The notes beneath the pieces were generated by a model, which saw nothing but the letters and a program-made list of their open reading frames with translations, was not told where the DNA came from and searched no databases. A stretch of 64,000 nt of DNA. Origin: Pomphorhynchus laevis. Its lineage: Eukaryota > Acanthocephala > Palaeacanthocephala > Echinorhynchida > Pomphorhynchidae. The stretch covers positions 49,870 to 113,869 of the forward strand of contig WNNJ02001940.1 of the NCBI GenBank assembly GCA_012934845.2. The letters are read 5' to 3'. A program made the position numbers and the translations under genes. This document shows positions 28,255 to 40,589 of the stretch, one piece after another (position 1 is the first letter of the stretch; each line of letters starts with the position of its first letter).

Positions 28255-30760
28255 TCGATATTATTATTCCAATACATACCAAAGCCAAAAGGCTATTCAG
28301 GCAGGGTCCAAAAAAGACGAAAAGCAAATAGTCAGTCAACGTAGCTAATTAGGGTATTCCAGTGGTAGTGTTGAATGGCGGCATTGTTCACGTATTCATT
28401 TGTAGCATCGTGCTTTAAACGTTCCCAAACTGTTGGCTGCAACAACTTCCTCAGGCAACGAATTCCATATGTTAATTCCTCTCCTCGAGAGTCTATACAC
28501 TTTTGGTAATCTGCCAAATCCAAATTTATACAAGACTCTGCTATGTCCCCGCAACTGACCTACCCGCCTAGTGATTACATCGGTGGAATACCCACAGCAT
28601 GATTCGACATATGCCATAGATATAGCATTTCCAAGGATATAAACCTCTCACGTACCGACAACATCCCAATACGACTTAGACGTACATAATAGTCAATACC
28701 TCTTAAGCTAATACAGAGCCTCGATCCGCGCCTAAGAATAGACTCCAGGTCTAATAGTTCTTGCTTAGTGACAGGGAAACAAGCCTGAATGCAGTACTCC
28801 AAGTGTGGCCTGACGAGGGAGATTAATAACCTCTTGAACATATGACAGCTTAACCTGAGGAATGCACTTTTAATAAAATATTACGCCCTGGTAGCTTTAC
28901 CTAGAAAGAAGTCGGTGTTCAACTTTGTTTTCAAGGATCGATGGACAATAATCCCTTAATCCTTATAATGATACACTTCCTTTAAGACAATATCTCCAAT
29001 ATAGTACCTTAAAGTTTCAGACGGGCGACCTAGTTGCATGAGGACACATTTATCAACATTCAACCGTAGTCTGGTAGAATCGCACCACTTGATCAGAGAG
29101 TTTAGATCATTTTGTAACGATACTCGATCAGCAGGACTTCTAATGATCGACCAAATCTTTAGATCGTCTGCAAAAGCTAGATGAGAGCATGATAAGCGGA
29201 GTAACATATAATTAATGAAGATTATAAAGAGCAGTAAGCCAAGGACTAATCCCTGCGGTACGCCAGAATTAACATTCACCGAATAAGAATACACACACCC
29301 CACACAAACTCGGAAAGACCTATTCGATAGAAATTGCCTGACCCACTCACAAATGTATAAATAGAGTCCATAGTGATACAGTAAAGACACTATGCCGTCG
29401 TGCGGTACCCTATCAAAAGCTTTCGAAAAATCAAGGAATACTGTATTAACCTAAAACCCAGCCCCCAGAGCATCAGCCCATTTTACACGCGCAGTTATTA
29501 GGTTAGTAAGGCATGAACGTCCGATCCTGAAACCATGTTAAGATTCAACCAATATGTGATTACGATCCAAATGATCCATTATTCTACTAGCAATGATTCT
29601 TTCTAAAAGTTTGCAGAATACGCTGATCAAGCTAATGAGCCGAAAGTCCGCGCAAAAGCTATAAGGACGCTTTTTAAGAATAGGCACCACAATTGCACAC
29701 TTCCAACTGTCAGGAATCCAATATGTGTCCAAGCTGTATCTGAAGAACATAGTTAAATCATTGCTCAGTACGTTCGCTAGGGATTTGACGAGGAAGGGGG
29801 CAATATTGTCTGGTCCCGGAGATGTAAACGGATCGAGCTTCATAACCTCGTTCAACACCTCATCCACTCTGAGTGGATGAACACAACACCGATGAGCAAC
29901 CGGAACATACTTCAACTAAAGTCATGCAGTTTGTTAGATGTCTAAGCCTGCACCAAGAAGCTTAGCTAAATGTTGGGCGATTATAGACGGCTTGGTCAAA
30001 GTTTCAGTTGGCGTTTGGATTGAGTTAATTGTGGCGACAAAAGTTCTGTTGTTTCTTACATAAGATCAAAACTTCCTAGGATTCAAAGATGCATCCCTGG
30101 CGATACTATCTTCGTACGAATAGCGTTTCTGAAAATTTTGCTGATTGCATAAGTTCCGAGAGTCGATGTAGCACGTTGGGAAGTAGGAGAACGCCTAAAT
30201 TCGCGACACAATTTGTTGCGGTATCTGATAGCATCAAGAAGCTCTCTGTCGAACCAAGGAGGATGCATATGCTTGGACTTGCAGGCACGTAGCGGAGCAA
30301 AGATATCAGAAATTCGCTTTAATTCATTATGAGGCAGATCAAAGACTACTGGAACCTCCAAACCGAAGTTAATACGAAGACTATTGCAGATACCCTTTGG
30401 GAAGCTTGCAGCTAGTTGACTAGCATCAACACCTACCCAACAACGTTTTTTAAAATTAGAGTTTTGTGAGGCCCTGTTGAACAGCGACATTCGCATAGAG
30501 AAAGTACACAGTGATCGCTATTGCCAATTGGTGCGTCATAACGAACACCTGAAACGTCACCCAAACACTTAGTAAAGACCAAATCGAGTATAGAAGGCGT
30601 CCCTGTCACATAAGTAGGTTCTTTAATATGTTGAACTAGTAGCATCTCGAGTAACAGAAAGTCACTCAGTACTTTCCCAATTCCGTGAATTAGTCGTGAA
30701 TGACTATTTTTCCAGTCTATTTGGGGGATATTGAAGTAACCCGGGATTAAACTAGTAGCA
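28255..30760 (-). mobile_element. LINE-D-like copy (endonuclease end to 3' UTR), broken
   Basis: Minus strand: end of the endonuclease (GTPSILDLVFTK, APIGNSDHCVLS; 30645-30433), linker with MHPPWFDRELLDAIRYRN (30496-30083), and RT start with FTSPGPDNIAPFL and AIVVPILKKRP (29915-29538). Next come HGFRIGRSCLTNL and FLDFSKAFDRVPHD around 29530-29400, then NSGVPQGLVLGLLLF and AFADDLKIWS (29390-28956). The C-terminus has RPHLEYCIQACFP, LRGHSRVLYKF and INIWNSLPEEVVAANSLGTF (28841-28332). At least five frameshifts or stops separate the frames. The 3' tail lies near 28255 beside ATTATTATT. The N-terminal endonuclease is missing. Confidence 0.85.
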
Positions 30761-31191
30761 TATCATTATATCTAGTAATCGATATAATATATATCGATAA
30801 TATATATTAATCGATATCTATAGTATATTAGATATCGGTGTTAAATCGTATATTACAATGATTTTATCTTATAAGTTAAGATTAAAAGTTAAATTAAGAT
30901 TAAAAGTTATCATATCAACGTAGAAATATCGAAAATTAAAATTCTTTATATAAAACTTCAGGAATCCTTTAGACTTAATAAGATGGTCAATATAACGATA
31001 ATTTATTTTAATAGCTCGGCTTTAGCATTGTAACGTATATGTTCATTCTTCTTTATTTTGATAAGAAATAAAGTACACGAGATGTTAAACTTGATAATTT
31101 TTATTTAAATGCTTCAATGCATTTTTAATTCAAGTGTTTTTACTTGTGTATTTTGAATATTTTTATAGATAGATTTTGATTTCTGAGATAA

Positions 31192-34100
31192 ATGGCTTAT
31201 AAAATTGTGCTTGTTAGACACGGAGAGAGTCAATACAATTTAGACAATCGTTTCTGTGGTTGGCATGATTCCGATCTTAGTGAGAAAGGAATCGCTGAAG
31301 CTATTCTGGCCGGTGAAAGCCTTCAGAAAGCTGGCTTTTCATTTGATATTGCCTATACAAGTGTATTAAAGCGTGCAATCAAAACGCTTTTCTATATACA
31401 AGATGGTTTGGATCTACATTGGATACCAGTAGTAAGGCACTGGCGATTGAACGAGCGTATGTACGGTGGGTTGCAAGGATTAAATAAAAGCGAAACTGCT
31501 GCCAAACACGGTGAAGAAAAAGTTAAGGTGTGTTGCTTTTTTTGTTTTTTTTTCTACAAGTCCAGAAAGCTGTAAAGTTTGTTTGATGACAGTATATATT
31601 TTACTGCTATTGATTAAACATTAATTATAAATAATTTTTTAAATAATAATTATTAAATTTAATATTTAAATGCTAAATAATATAATGCATTACAAGTGAA
31701 TATTTAAATCAATTTAGTACGAGATTTTTCATTCACTATATTTGGGTTCCAGCTCAAACCATTTGCTAATAGTGAAAAGGTCATCTTTTGAATTTACAAA
31801 AAGCTTAAAGACGTTATTGTTGAAGCACTGAATTGTAAAAATAAATTGAAGCCAAAATGGAGAGGTTGATTAATTCATAATTAAAAATTATATTTTTAAT
31901 TGCTTAATATAATTATTTTATTTTTAATCTAATTATGTACTTTTCTATAAAATCACATGTTAAGAGAATGACAATTAAAATTTAGGAAACAATTTAAATT
32001 TTTGAAATTTAATTATCTAATTTTTTATTTTACATTAATAATTTAAATTTAATTAACAATTTAATTAAATTTAATAATTAAAATTTAAATTTACATTAAC
32101 AATTTAAATTTTTGAAATTTAATTATCTAATTTTTTATTTTACATTAATTTTTTATTTTACATTAATGTCGAATGATTTTTTCATTCCACATTAGCAAAG
32201 TGATTTTGTAATAACTTAAGAATTAAACAACGAATAGCTTAAGATGTTTTCAAAAACGAATAACTTAATTCCTAGGCATGGAATTGTAAATTGAAGTTTT
32301 TTATTTTAAGAAATATTAAATCTGTATTTAAAATTCGGAGAATGTGTATACTCTCTTCTAATTGTAAATATCCTTAATAGATTCTTTATTATTTAATTCA
32401 TAGCATTTTCCTTTATATATTTGCCTTTGTATAAACACAATAAGATTTAATTTTACGGGGTTCAATAGTATGCAATTTCTTAATAAATGTTACTTTTTGA
32501 TTATAAATTAGATAAATCTCAAAATCTCAATTATTAATATGCGGTTTCTATTTCATTGCCTAATTTTCGTAAGATGGATATCAACTATAATTGTGAATAC
32601 ATATTCACATTAATAATTTTATTTAATAATTCATCCCATAAAAATTATTAAATATGATTTACTAAATTAAAATTATATTTTAATTTAGATATGGAGAAGA
32701 GCTTACGATATCCCTCCTCCAGAAATGACTCCTGATCATCCAGATTTTTTGACAAAGGATCCTAAATATAAGGTATTGTATATTTGTTATCATTATTTTT
32801 ATTAGTTATTGCAAATTTTCGTTTAGAATTTGGATCCATCCGTATTACCAAAGACTGAGTGCTTAAAAGATACCGTTGAACGATTCATTCCATTTTGGCA
32901 TGATCATATTGCACCTGCAGTCAAATCTGGTAAGAGCGTCATTATTGTCGCTCACGGCAACAGTTTGAGGGCACTTGTAAAATATCTGGATAAAGTGGAG
33001 GATTCAGCAATTGTTGAACTGAACATACCCACAGGTTATTATTTAACAACTGATAATTTACTAACGCTGTCTCTATATCATTTTTTCAGATATTTTCAGG
33101 AAGAAAACAATTTAAAAAATATTAAAGTATTTTAATAATTTTAAAAAATTAAAGAATTTTTTAATGTTTAATTAAAAATGTTTACTCGTCATAAAGTTTA
33201 AATAAACATTTCAATTTTGCTGAGCAAAATTAAAATTTTAGCAAATTTTAAAAAATAAACATGTATTTCGGCGTGGGCTACATAAACAAATCTTACAAAT
33301 TAAAAATTATATAGTAGAAATTAAATTTTTTTATCTATTAATTTTTTTTCAAATATAAATAATTTAAAAAAGATAAATACAGGAGAACGTTTGTCTTCTT
33401 CGTAGAGAAATGTCATTCTTTTTTGCAAGACTGGCTGCTACCACCAGCCCATTATGTTCTTGCCCTTTGGAGCCGTCGCCAGAATACTGATTGCATTTCC
33501 ACGTTGGATCGCGATGCTAACGTTTTTGTTATAAATTATATAATACGATATATTTCGATGATAGAAATATCCTTTTTATGCATTGTATTGTTATTTTTAA
33601 TATTCTTTTGTCATATTTAAAATTTTTAATTATTTAAAAAGAATATATCTTCAGTTCTAAGCATGTCGGATAGCATGCAAGATGAATATAAATTTAACAT
33701 TTATGAGAGCAAAAGATTGAAAAACAATTTGAAAAAATTATTCTTTTTTGATCGAGTACTGTCGATATCATCAAAACAATAAAAACTAGAAAAACAATCG
33801 AAACATTTAAAAGTCAGAAGAATTTTAAATTACGTTTCTGCTAATATATATTTCTGAAAATTTGCTGGATTGTTTTGTATAAAATGTAAATATGGTTTTT
33901 GCATAAAAGTCCATTAAATAAATTCATTCTGTTTGATCTTTGCCAATATAATATAAAATTATATTAATATCTTTAAATGTATTTATAATTTTTCATTATT
34001 TTATAGCTATAATAATTTTATTTTGTATGTTTTAATATGAATATATTAAGATATTAATGTTGTCCAATGATACGTTTAATGCGCTTATATATTGCACAGG

Positions 34101-35123
34101 GCATTCATCAAGAAGAATAATAAAATAAGGAATATACCAATTCTAATCAGTGGTCTATTAGTTTTAATAAATGAAAATCCATTAATAAATTAAATATACC
34201 ATTAATATGTTCAATGATACGTTCGATGTGCTCCTTTATTGTTCAGGACATTTTAACATCGAGAGGAATAATAAAATAAGAAATTATTGTTCACAAATTT
34301 TCGATTATTGTAATAGTCCTTTTCAAGTGTTAGTCCTTTTCAAGTGTTATGCTTTTGACTTGAAAATGTAACACTTTAGATATTCACTCGTAATATCGAC
34401 ACGACGAAACACTTGTTCACTGTTTTATTTTATATGCCAATTCTAATCAGTGGTCTATTAGTTTAAATAAATGAAAATCCATTAATAAATTAAATACACC
34501 ATTAATATGTTCAATGACACGTTCGATGTGCTCCTTTATTGTTCAGGACATTTAAACATCGAGAGGAATAATAAAATAAGAAATTATTGTTCACAAATTT
34601 TCGATTATTGTAATAGTATTTTTCAGGTGTTGTGCTTTAACGTAACACTTGAAAAGGACTATTGAAAACATAGGACTAATACTTGAAAAGAACTTATGAA
34701 CAAAGAACTTTTAAAGGACTATTGCAATAGTCCAAAATTTGTGAGTAATATACTTTTGTTTATTCTTTATCGATGTTTAAACTAAGATATGGCAAAGTTT
34801 AATGTCAATAGTGTAATATTTAATATCGGTCTTCGTCCAGATATATCTAAACCCATCGAAGTTTATGTGTACCGCTTTTGGTACGGATGGACCTTGCAGC
34901 GGTTCAAAATAAACATGATATTTTTATCCTTAGATAAAAGGATCTATTTTTTCTAAATAGGAAATTGTCATAAATGATTTGTAAATATAATATTTGTTCA
35001 GGAATTCCTCTGGTATACGAATTGGACAACGACTTCAAACCGATCAAACACTACTATCTAGCTGATGAAGCCAAAGTGAAAGCGGCAATGGATGCTGTAG
35101 CTGCCCAGGGCAAAGCTAAATAA
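31192..35123 (+). CDS. PGAM: Phosphoglycerate mutase (2,3-bisphosphoglycerate-dependent), four exons, 249 aa
   Basis: A glycolytic enzyme that interconverts 3- and 2-phosphoglycerate in the cytosol. Exons by GT-AG splicing: 31192-31527, 32689-32772, 32827-33034 and 35002-35123; the sum is 750 nt with no frame break (phases 0, 0, 1). Exon 1 has [11 protein letters not shown] with the phospho-accepting His, the RAIKTL region, and [20 protein letters not shown] with the catalytic Glu. Exon 2 is [17 protein letters not shown]. Exon 3 ends [13 protein letters not shown] (second catalytic His) ...ELNIPTG. Exon 4 gives [14 protein letters not shown]...[13 protein letters not shown]. Length is close to animal PGAM (about 254). 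Introns are 1161, 54 and 1967 bp. AATAAA overlaps the stop region. All key residues are present, so it is probably functional. Confidence 0.97.
31989..32160. repeat. Direct duplication in PGAM intron 1
   Basis: A stretch of about 50 bp (AATTTAAATTTTTGAAATTT, then AATTATCTAATTTTTTATTT) occurs twice, about 110 bp apart, in very AT-rich sequence. The remainder of intron 1 (31528-32688) holds nothing recognisable. Confidence 0.7.
33390..33535. other. GC-richer block in PGAM intron 3
   Basis: The sequence departs from the AT-rich intron (for example GCCCTTTGGAGCCGTCGCC). All forward frames are open for a short distance, but none reads as a known protein. It shares a short stretch (ACGTTGGA...GCATCGTAA-like) with 27220-27240, so it may be a scrap of a mobile element. 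Confidence 0.3.
34047..34614 (+). repeat. Three-copy repeat in PGAM intron 3
   Basis: Copies at 34136-34314 and 34436-34614 are nearly identical and exactly 300 bp apart (TCAATGATACGTTCGATGTG, then GTTCAGGACATTT, then GAGGAATAATAAAATAAG). A shorter, diverged copy precedes them at 34047-34135 (CCAATGATACGTTTAATGCG). The second full copy ends inside a small TIR element. Confidence 0.85.
34585..34749. mobile_element. MITE-like element with ~36-bp terminal inverted repeats
   Basis: The left end TTCACAAATTTTCGATTATT and the right end AATAGTCCAAAATTTGTGAG are imperfect reverse complements over about 36 bp. The interior has further inverted copies of AACACTTGAAAAGGACTATT. The left end is also present alone at 34285-34340, where a second inverted half (AATAGTCCTTTTCAAGTGTT) occurs. 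Size is about 165 bp and there is no ORF. Superfamily unknown; a target duplication was not resolved. Confidence 0.6.
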
Positions 35124-36430
35124 AATTTATTGGATGATTTTGTCGAAATTAGAATTCTAAAGACAGAGTTTGCAAGGCTTTCGATTTTCGCTTTTGAAAG
35201 TAAATGACTGCATTTTTATTCGCGTTTTATTTTTCAATCAGGGAAGTAGTTTTGCTCAAATGCTTATTACAAAGCATTTGTCAAAAATTTGTCATTCCAG
35301 TAAATGCGAGTATCACAGATTTATTGCTGCGATCGAAGATAATATAGATTGAACTATTAATCTGGTTTAATATACGATGGACACATGTAGAGGGAAACAG
35401 ACTATCAGATGGTTAAGTAACTCAGTATAGAACATGGCCGAATCGACTGCTTTAGTTATTGCATCGTGCGATCGAATATATTAGATACTATTGAAGGAAG
35501 GAGAAAATGAATAAGGGTGATAGGCTTTCTCCATATAGAGCATGGTTTGCGTTATAACCAAGGAACACATTCAAGTGGAATGACATTATGTGAAGACATT
35601 AGTCAGTGGGCAACCGAACGTCAACTAATCTGATGTTGCTATCTCTAGTTTTCGTATTTTGAAACAAAATAAAATATTTTATAGTTTATAAATTATATAT
35701 AATTTATACTTTAAATCGATATTTTTATATATTTATGCTAAATTAATATGACGTAATTTGATTCCATTAATGCAACTTCACATAAGATTTAATTTTTAAA
35801 AAATATTTAATCTTTAGTCGTTTGATAATCTACTGCGGTTCATCGAATAATTAAAAAAATTATAAATTAAAATTATTGAACGTATAAAGTGGTTGAATAA
35901 ACTGGTTGACAAACAGCCAGAAGTACAACACGATGCAGAAATATACTAAAAGAGATATTTTCTTTATGTTATAGATTCTGTCTTCTTACATAAGTTTCGC
36001 AAAATTACCCAATTATTAAATTAATGAAAATATTAAAATTAACTTTCAAAATTACGCTATTGTGAAAGTTATACTTTACCAAAAGACTAATTTAGGTTTT
36101 AAACTAAACTGTATAATCTGAAGTATATAGTATATAAGTATATATTTTTTACAGTTAAAACTACTTTAATAATTTATAATGACTCATAAGTGACTAATAA
36201 AATTATATGTTTAAAATAATTAATTAAAATTATTGCACTCAGTTTAAATTTACTTTTATTGTTTTTTAACCAAATTTAGGTATACAATTTCTATGAAATG
36301 ATATGTATTAAACACAGTGTGCATTAATTAATTTATTTATCAATTAAAATATCCTGATCTGTTGTTAAAATTTTCTCGTAAAAGTCACTAAACTATTGAA
36401 TTGTAAAGTTACATTTTTATTTAATATATT
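35124..36430. other. PGAM 3' flank and AT-rich spacer
   Basis: The first 500 bp are less AT-rich and may be PGAM 3' UTR. The rest is AT-rich. No other gene, RNA or mobile element was recognised. Confidence 0.5.
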
Positions 36431-36436
36431 TACATA

Positions 36437-37175
36437 TTTTAAGATTAAAATACGGCTTTTATATTAAATTCTTTATTTATGAATATATTTAAATTGTGAT
36501 AGTCTGATAAAATTTGGTCGAATGCAAACTGCAGATCTGAAATATAAAATTTGGTAGAGTGTAAACCTGCAAGTCGTATAACATTTGATACATTTGATAT
36601 TACTTTATTTTAAATTCTATTTATAAAATAAATTGAAGAAAACATTAATTAGAGACGTTTTAAGGTAGATGGTAGATATATCGGATAGGTCGACTATATA
36701 TGGAAACATAACAGTAGATCAATATTTCCTTATAACACTATCAAAGAACGTTTATTTATTTAATATATTTACATATTTTAAGATTAAAATACGGCTTTTA
36801 TATTAAATTCTTTGCATATTTTATACTGTATATAATTTAAATAATATAAAATAATTATAAAATAAATAATTCTAATAACTAATTATATAAGATTTTAAAT
36901 AATTAATTTTAATCTTATATTAAATAATATAAGATTTAATATAAAGTAAAAAATTTAAAATAAAAATCAATTTTTAAAAATTGACTTTTAAATAATATAA
37001 GATTTGCCAATATTAGAATTAAAATACTGTTTTATATTAAATTATTTATTTATGAATATATATATAGTGATAGTCTGATCAAATTTGGTCGAATGCAAAC
37101 TGCAGATCTGATAACGAAATATAAAATTTGGTAGAGTGTAAACCTGCAAGTCGTATAATATTTGATAAAATGTAT
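36437..37175 (+). repeat. Dispersed repeat R3, two full copies and one partial copy
   Basis: A unit of about 160 bp (GATTAAAATACGGCTTTTAT, then GATAGTCTGAT, TTTGGTCGAATGCAAACTGC, then AAATTTGGTAGAGTGTAAAC and CTGCAAGTCGTATAA) occurs at 36437-36600 and 37013-37175. Its first 40 bp occur alone at 36775-36815. There is no ORF and the class is unknown. Confidence 0.8.
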
Positions 37176-37369
37176 TGTATGACTTGATAAAATACAAGTC
37201 ACTAAAGTATTGTATTGTAAAATAGATAAAATATAATATTGTGATGGAATATTGCAATAAAATATAATATTTTAATAAAATATTATATTATTAATGATGG
37301 CATATAGTGTTAAAACAAAAAAAATTTCAAAATAATATTATTATTAATGTATTATTATTAAAGTCTAGC

Positions 37370-39480
37370 TTCCCTGTCAAAAAGACTAGCGGGTGTTCCA
37401 GTTCAGAGAGGCACCACAAGTGCTTTAGTAGCGAGCAGGTTGATTGCCCTCAGTAAAAATCCGGGAGTCATACCGATCGGTATTGGAGAGGTGTATCGGA
37501 GGATCATAGCGAAAGCAGTTTTGACGGCAATATCGCCCCAGATTAAGTCAGTCGCTGGAAACACACAATTATGTGCAGGACAACAAGCAGGAATGGAATA
37601 CATTGTTCGGACAGCAAGAGAAGCCCTACGTAGTGGGTTGGGAAAGTGCATCTTGACCATTGATACGAGAAACGCGTTCAATGTCATAAACCGCAAGCTC
37701 AGTTAGCACAACATGGAAAAAATCTGTCCTGGCCTGTCAACTATTCTGAGGAATTGTTATGCGGAAAATCCAATACTATGTTTGGATAATGAGATAATGT
37801 CTTCAAGAGAGGGTTTTACCCAAGGCGACCCCCTCTCTATGGTGTCGTTTGCGGCCTTTACCATTCCGTTGATTGATTCGATAAAGAGACTGCACCCCCT
37901 GTACAGCAACTATGGTATGCAGACGATGTTACGTGCGTGGGAACGCCAGGAGATCTGTTAGAATTCTTCGAATCCATGAAAAGTATTGGACAGTTGTATG
38001 GGTTTCACGTCAACATGACGAAATGTAAAGTTTTAGCGGGCCTGGCCGAGATAGAAAAGTGCCAGCCTTTCGAATCGCACGGTATCCCGATTCACACTGA
38101 TGGACTAATTATACTCGGGTGCCCAATCGGTTTTCAAGCATATGAGGAGGAACAGATTAAGCTAATGATTCAAAAATGGATAGCTCTGATAGAGCGGTTG
38201 AGCGAGGTAGCTGCAATGTCTATGCAAGTGTCTTACTGGTTGCTTACGAACTGCGTACATCATAAATGGAGACATATACAACGGGTATGCCCGTGTGATC
38301 CCGAATGGTTTGCCCTTCTTGAGAGAGCAATAAGAAAGAACATGGTTGATAAGTTAATCGTCGAGCATCCGTCCGATCTTATGTATAGAATTCTAAGTCT
38401 CCTATTGCGGTTTGGAGGTTTGAGAATTGCGAACCCCTGTGTAAACTCGGTAAAATAGTGGCAATACTCTGCTATAATGTGCCAGGCTCTTGACTCGTAT
38501 GTGGATTCGGACTCGCTTGCGACTCGTTTGCAGACTGCGTCGAGAACATAAGGCGTATGAGACAGCTCGACCTGAAGGAAGTCTGTCAAGCAATTTCTGA
38601 AGAATGCGATCCTGACAGAAAGATTGCGCTTGAACACGCTACGGTGAAGGGTGCTTCAAGTTGGCTCAACATTTTACCGTCTGAGTATCACGATTTTCGC
38701 ATGAGTAACAGAGAATTTTGCGACGGCATCGCGACAAGATATAACACAGCATTATTGCAAGCGCTTGAAAAATGTAAATGTGGCGACTTGAACTCTGTTC
38801 AGCACACTCTATCGTGCACGACGATTATCCGACACAATGTGATGAGAGACACAGTTGCACGAATTCTAGATGATGTAACTACGAAACCAGAAATTGAGCC
38901 TACGCTGACACTGGTGGACTCAAACATTGTATTTTCGTGTCAGGCTACATCGAGGGATATGAACGCGAGATTAGACATAAGTTGCCACGGTCTTTTCGGC
39001 ATACAGACTGAGCGGTCCTTGATGGACGTATCGATATATACCCATTTGCAAGGTCGTATGCGCTTAGGTATGTTGATGCTGCGTTTAGATACCATGCACT
39101 TAGGAAGATCTCAACGTACTTGGAACGAGTAACAAAGATTGAACGAGCAATATTTCTGCCGGTCATTATGTCAGCATTAGGAGGGCTCGGAGCTGATGCA
39201 AGCAAAGTAATTAAAAGGGCGGCGAAGATAGCTTCTAGGAGCAACAATAGGCATATTCTGAGTGCGTTGCGCAGTTCAGAAAATGTATTGGAATCAGACT
39301 TTTTCGAGCAAATTCGTGGTGCTTTGGAAACTGAACTAATGAACGGATGTCTCAGGCGGTAGATCCGAGGGTTTAATGACTTTGAATTCAAGCATTTGTA
39401 TTTTGGGCCCATTTGCGGGAACCCTGATTCTGTTATCTTCTCTTAAGAAATAAATATTATTAAATATTATTATTAAAGTA
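37370..39480 (+). mobile_element. LINE-R: retrotransposon with C-terminal zinc knuckle and PD-(D/E)XK-like domain
   Basis: Plus-strand frames: 37440-37706 (VIPIGIGEVYRRIIAKAV, QLCAGQQAGMEY, CILTIDTRNAFNVIN), 37713-37961 (SREGFTQGDPLSMVSF), 37937-38458 (NMTKCKVL, IILGCPIGF), 38557-39132 and 39120-39362. The fourth frame has HATVKGASSWLNILP, a knuckle CKCGDLNSVQHTLSC, then MNARLDISCHG...SLMDVSIYTH, which fits a PD-(D/E)XK restriction-like nuclease core. This layout differs from the APE-type LINEs around it. At least four frame breaks separate the pieces, and the N-terminus is missing. The 3' UTR with GGGCCCATTTGCGGGAACCC ends in a TATTATTATTAAAG tail. The clade (R2/CRE/Utopia-like or other) is uncertain. 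Confidence 0.75.
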
Positions 39481-39600
39481 ATAATAATTACAAATTAGGA
39501 CAAACGCTTACAAGCCCATAAAATCGTAAATATAAAATATCGGTAAAAAGAAACATACTAGGCATAACAATAAGATAGTAAGAAAAAAGAATAAGTTTGG
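39474..39600 (-). mobile_element. LINE 3'-end remnant
   Basis: AATAATAATTACAAATTAGG and ACGCTTACAAGCCCATAAA on the plus strand resemble the reverse complement of LINE-A 3' UTRs (compare TACGCTTACAAGTCCAC at 19458). It abuts the tail of LINE-R. Short, low-confidence. Confidence 0.4.
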
Positions 39601-39897
39601 AAAGCTTGGTTTAATTTTATAAACCTACCTATTTTGATGTATTTATGAATCCGACAGAAACCAGGATCACAAGCTGTGGTTCGAATAACACTATTGATAT
39701 ATATTGAAGAATTCTGTTGTTGGTTTTCAATGCGAAAGTCACCTTGTGACCTAGCAACTATTCAATAGATGAATAAGCATCCATCAAAGGATCACCAATC
39801 CCGATTTCAATCGATCTTCATGATCTCGCACGAAAAAAATATATAAGAGGATTAGTCAAATCGGCGTTGCTCGAGATTGTCGTGATGAGAATTCTTT

Positions 39898-39957
39898 CAA
39901 AATATTGATAGATTTCAAATCGAGCAATTGCTTGATTTGAAATCTATCAATATTTTG
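39898..39957. repeat. 60-bp near-perfect palindrome
   Basis: The 60 bp are self-complementary at 29 of 30 pairs. The centre AGCAATTGCT has no loop. The half-site GATAGATTTCAAATC is followed on the right by two further partial repeats (AATCTATCAATATTTGGAA, AATCTATCACC). The element could extrude as a cruciform. Its origin is unclear. Confidence 0.85.
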
Positions 39958-40589
39958 GAAAATCTATCAATATTTGGAAATCTATCACCATATCGATTGA
40001 TGGTATAATTGATTGATGAAAAAATCGCTTGAAACTGTGGTCCAGGAGCCAAAACTTGCTACGATTGATTTATATCTTGCTATTATATATAATATTATAT
40101 ATAATATAATATTATATAATTATATTATAATAATATATTACTATAACTATAATACAACACAATTATATTATTATAAATTATAATTTATAATAATATAATA
40201 TATTATATATAAAAATATATATGCATATATTATATGAAAATATATATATGGAACAAGCAATTACTTTACTTATACTAATGCATAATAAAATCATAACATT
40301 GGTTTATGAAATAAGAATATAAAATAATAAAAAATATAATTAATTAATAAAATAATAGTAAAATCACAGCCTTAGTTAAGACTTAGATTTAAGTCTAACG
40401 AATTTAATTAGTTAAAATATTAAAACATTCAACAATTTATTAAAATTTGGAATTTTGAATGTTCGCCAATAGCTGCTGGCATGGTCAATAATTTATTTCG
40501 AATTTTGTGTCAACAGGGATTTATTGCCCCTTATTCATAAACGTCATTGTTGTTCGCTTAGATTTTGCCATTTTCAGTATTTCCATCTG

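Noticed and set aside
33423-33620. Extra exon of PGAM in intron 3
   Set aside because: PGAM is complete with four exons joining in phase. The block has no homology to PGAM and would break the frame.
35170-35352. Short ORF after PGAM
   Set aside because: Probably 3' UTR; no domain, and the frame opens with a non-ATG codon.
37042-37257. Minus-strand Tyr/Phe/Ile-rich ORF
   Set aside because: It overlaps repeat R3, and its composition reflects AT-rich repeat sequence.
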